DNA of 10,336 nucleotides, taken from the NCBI GenBank assembly GCA_000697335.1, contig JNEM01013374.1:1-10336 (forward strand), given 5' to 3'. Made by a program: the position numbers and the translations under genes. Position 1 is the first letter of the stretch. Every line of letters starts with the position of its first letter. This document shows, in pieces, positions 9,387-10,336 of this stretch. The notes under the pieces were generated by a model. It did not search any database and was not told where the DNA came from. It saw only the letters and a list, made by a program, of their open reading frames with translations. The DNA is from Conidiobolus incongruus B7586. Its lineage: Eukaryota > Entomophthoromycota > Entomophthoromycetes > Entomophthorales > Conidiobolaceae.

Positions 9387-10008
9387 ATGCTTAAATTAGA
9401 TTATAATTATTAAAAGGCTTTTATTTATGTATCTTTAAAACTTAATCATAAATACTTTAAAATCATCTAAAACTTCTAAATAGTTCATAAAGATGATGCT
9501 TTATCTAAAACTACCATATATCACTAGATTTGTGATTATAAAGCTAGAAGGGACATTATTCAAAATTTAACAAAATCTAAAAGACTAATTTCTACTATTA
9601 TTCTTTTACTTACTAATAAAATAAAAAAATATATTTAGAAATACCTTTTTATTTCTGTTAGAGAATTATTAAAGTAATTTAATGTTAATTATATAAGTAT
9701 GTTATATTTACTTAATTTTAAACTTGGATTAATTAATAAAAAGGTAAAATAGATATCTTATAATTTAACAAAAACTTAAAAGAAAACTATATTAACTATA
9801 GCTAAACTAAACTTATTATAGTATAACCAAAAACAAAGGTTTTTACAGTGAATACTTATAATTAATGAATCTTGGATTCCTTTATATAATCCTTTACCTA
9901 AAAATAAAACAAAATGTTAGGTTAAGCTAAATCAATCCCCTCAATAAATTCCAATCAATAAATAATTTAAATATAAATGAATATTAATTATTATAATAGA
10001 TTATAATA
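9387..10008 (+). pseudogene. Mariner transposase pseudogene of copy C (N-terminal part)
   Basis: The ATG at 9387 aligns with the starts in A and B (MLKLDYNY). The helix-turn-helix region aligns through ALSKTTIY and IIQNL, but stops stand at codons 9, 28, 31 and 47, the last three shared with B. The frame stays in register to the first catalytic block: codon 160 (9864-9866) reads AAT, in the context NESWIPLYNP, where mariners have DESW. The first catalytic Asp has thus become Asn by one G-to-A change. The following piece KNKTKC and the VKLNQSP block correspond to the family's segment after DESW. The gene stops at 10008 because copy D begins there. Confidence 0.85.
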
Positions 10009-10040
10009 TTACTCTGCATTTTTAATAATGGGAATTTTTT
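10009..10040 (+). repeat. Terminal inverted repeat, 3' end of mariner D
   Basis: The 32-base end starts TTACTCTGC and contains AATGGGAATTTTTT. Compared with the 5' end of A it agrees best at the outer TTAC and the inner ATGGGAA-TTTTTT, so the two ends are imperfect inverted repeats, as is usual in mariners. Confidence 0.7.
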
Positions 10041-10102
10041 GCGATTAAAAATAAATAAACATTTGAATATATGATATATAAAAATAAATATATAATATAA
10101 AT

Positions 10103-10336
10103 TTAATAGTTTCCTTTATTATTAATAACTTTTTGCTATACTTTTGGCAAACTTCTAACACCTAAAAAACAGTTCTTTTTATTAAGGACTGAAATTTGAT
10201 ATTTCACAAACCAATTAAATTTTGCTGCAGAAATTTTCTTTCCTGCAAGCTGGTTTTTTAATTGCCCAAAGCAATTATAATCACATGGGTTATAATCAGG
10301 GGAATATACTGGATGTGGTAGTTCTTTCCAGTTATT
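10103..10336 (-). pseudogene. Mariner transposase C-terminal part of copy D, with one in-frame stop
   Basis: The open frame entering from the right edge reads LPHPVYSPDYNPCDYNCFGQ, matching the mariner block HPPYSPDLAPSDYHLF; the Asp at 10280-10282 is the third catalytic residue. It continues through LKNQLAGKK (family: LQNHLRGKR) to SLPKV. A TAG follows at 10136-10138, where mariners have Trp in the LPxRWQKC block. The frame then continues QKVINNKGNY, which still matches the family's C-terminal tail, to TAA at 10103-10105. Copy B has a TAG at the same codon. Either the stop is an inherited defect removing about 11 residues, or both copies changed TGG to TAG independently. I call it a probable pseudogene; a slightly shorter working protein cannot be excluded. 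Confidence 0.75.

Larger units (their letters stand above)
9197..10008 (+). mobile_element. Mariner-type DNA transposon copy C, 5' part, interrupted by copy D
   Basis: This is the 5' part of a mariner on the plus strand. It starts with a 33-base end repeat after TA (9195-9196), has a leader at 9230-9386 and a dead transposase from 9387. It follows copy B closely (inverted, against 905-1781) up to GATTATAATA at 10008, where the similarity stops at a TA and the end of copy D begins. The missing 3' part (HDN motif to C-terminus) should lie beyond D, to the right of the window. It shares many bases with B that differ from A. Confidence 0.85.
10009..10336 (-). mobile_element. Mariner-type DNA transposon copy D, 3' end, nested in copy C (runs off right edge)
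   Basis: This is the 3' end of another mariner on the minus strand. Its end repeat (10009-10040) begins TTACTCTG directly after TA 10007-10008, at the point where copy C stops. An AT-rich 3' untranslated part (10041-10102) leads to the transposase C-terminus (10103-10336). It is far better preserved than B or C, keeping CpG at 10042 and Gln codons CAA and CAG, so it is younger than the element it sits in. The 5' part and the resumption of copy C should follow to the right. Confidence 0.85.

Noticed and set aside
1-10336. Looked for tRNA and rRNA genes, CRISPR arrays, riboswitches and a mitochondrial or plastid origin of the AT-rich DNA.
   Set aside because: No cloverleaf, regular spaced repeats or organelle gene was seen. 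The contents are nuclear-type transposons.

Overview
This 10.3 kb window is a transposon graveyard with no recognisable host gene. It is extremely AT-rich (about a fifth G+C by eye) and almost free of CpG: I find only about five CG dinucleotides. Four copies or parts of one mariner-type DNA transposon family surround a heavily decayed Ty3/Gypsy LTR retrotransposon. Where copies can be compared, most differences are C-to-T and G-to-A, and CAA/CAG (Gln) and TGG (Trp) codons have become stops. That resembles repeat-induced point mutation (RIP) or another cytosine methylation/deamination process. An AT-rich repeat block of a filamentous fungus is my best guess, but it is an inference; nothing here fixes the taxon.

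Layout from the left. (1) Positions 1-454: 5' part of mariner copy A, minus strand, with a clean 87-codon transposase N-terminus; the rest lies left of the window. (2) 473-1781: mariner copy B, minus strand, full length (about 1.3 kb) with both ends and flanking TA, but dead. (3) 1812-8536: Ty3/Gypsy element, plus strand, with two LTRs, a candidate primer-binding site and remnants of protease, reverse transcriptase, RNase H and integrase in that order. (4) 8537-9196: AT-rich spacer with nothing recognisable. (5) 9197-10008: 5' two thirds of mariner copy C, plus strand, dead. (6) 10009-10336: 3' end of mariner copy D, minus strand, which sits exactly after a TA inside copy C and runs off the right edge.

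How the parts relate. A and D are the better preserved copies. B and C are closer to each other, share three early stop codons and face each other head to head across the retrotransposon. The mariner coding parts give three landmarks: an N-terminal helix-turn-helix domain (A, B, C), the first catalytic Asp (Asp in B, changed to Asn in C), and the HDN and SPDxNxCD motifs with the DD34D spacing of true mariners (B; third Asp also in D). No element complete within the window looks able to move by itself. I found no RNA gene, CRISPR array, operon or cellular pathway, and no new biological system. The points of interest are the nested and inverted transposon arrangement and the mutation record it carries.
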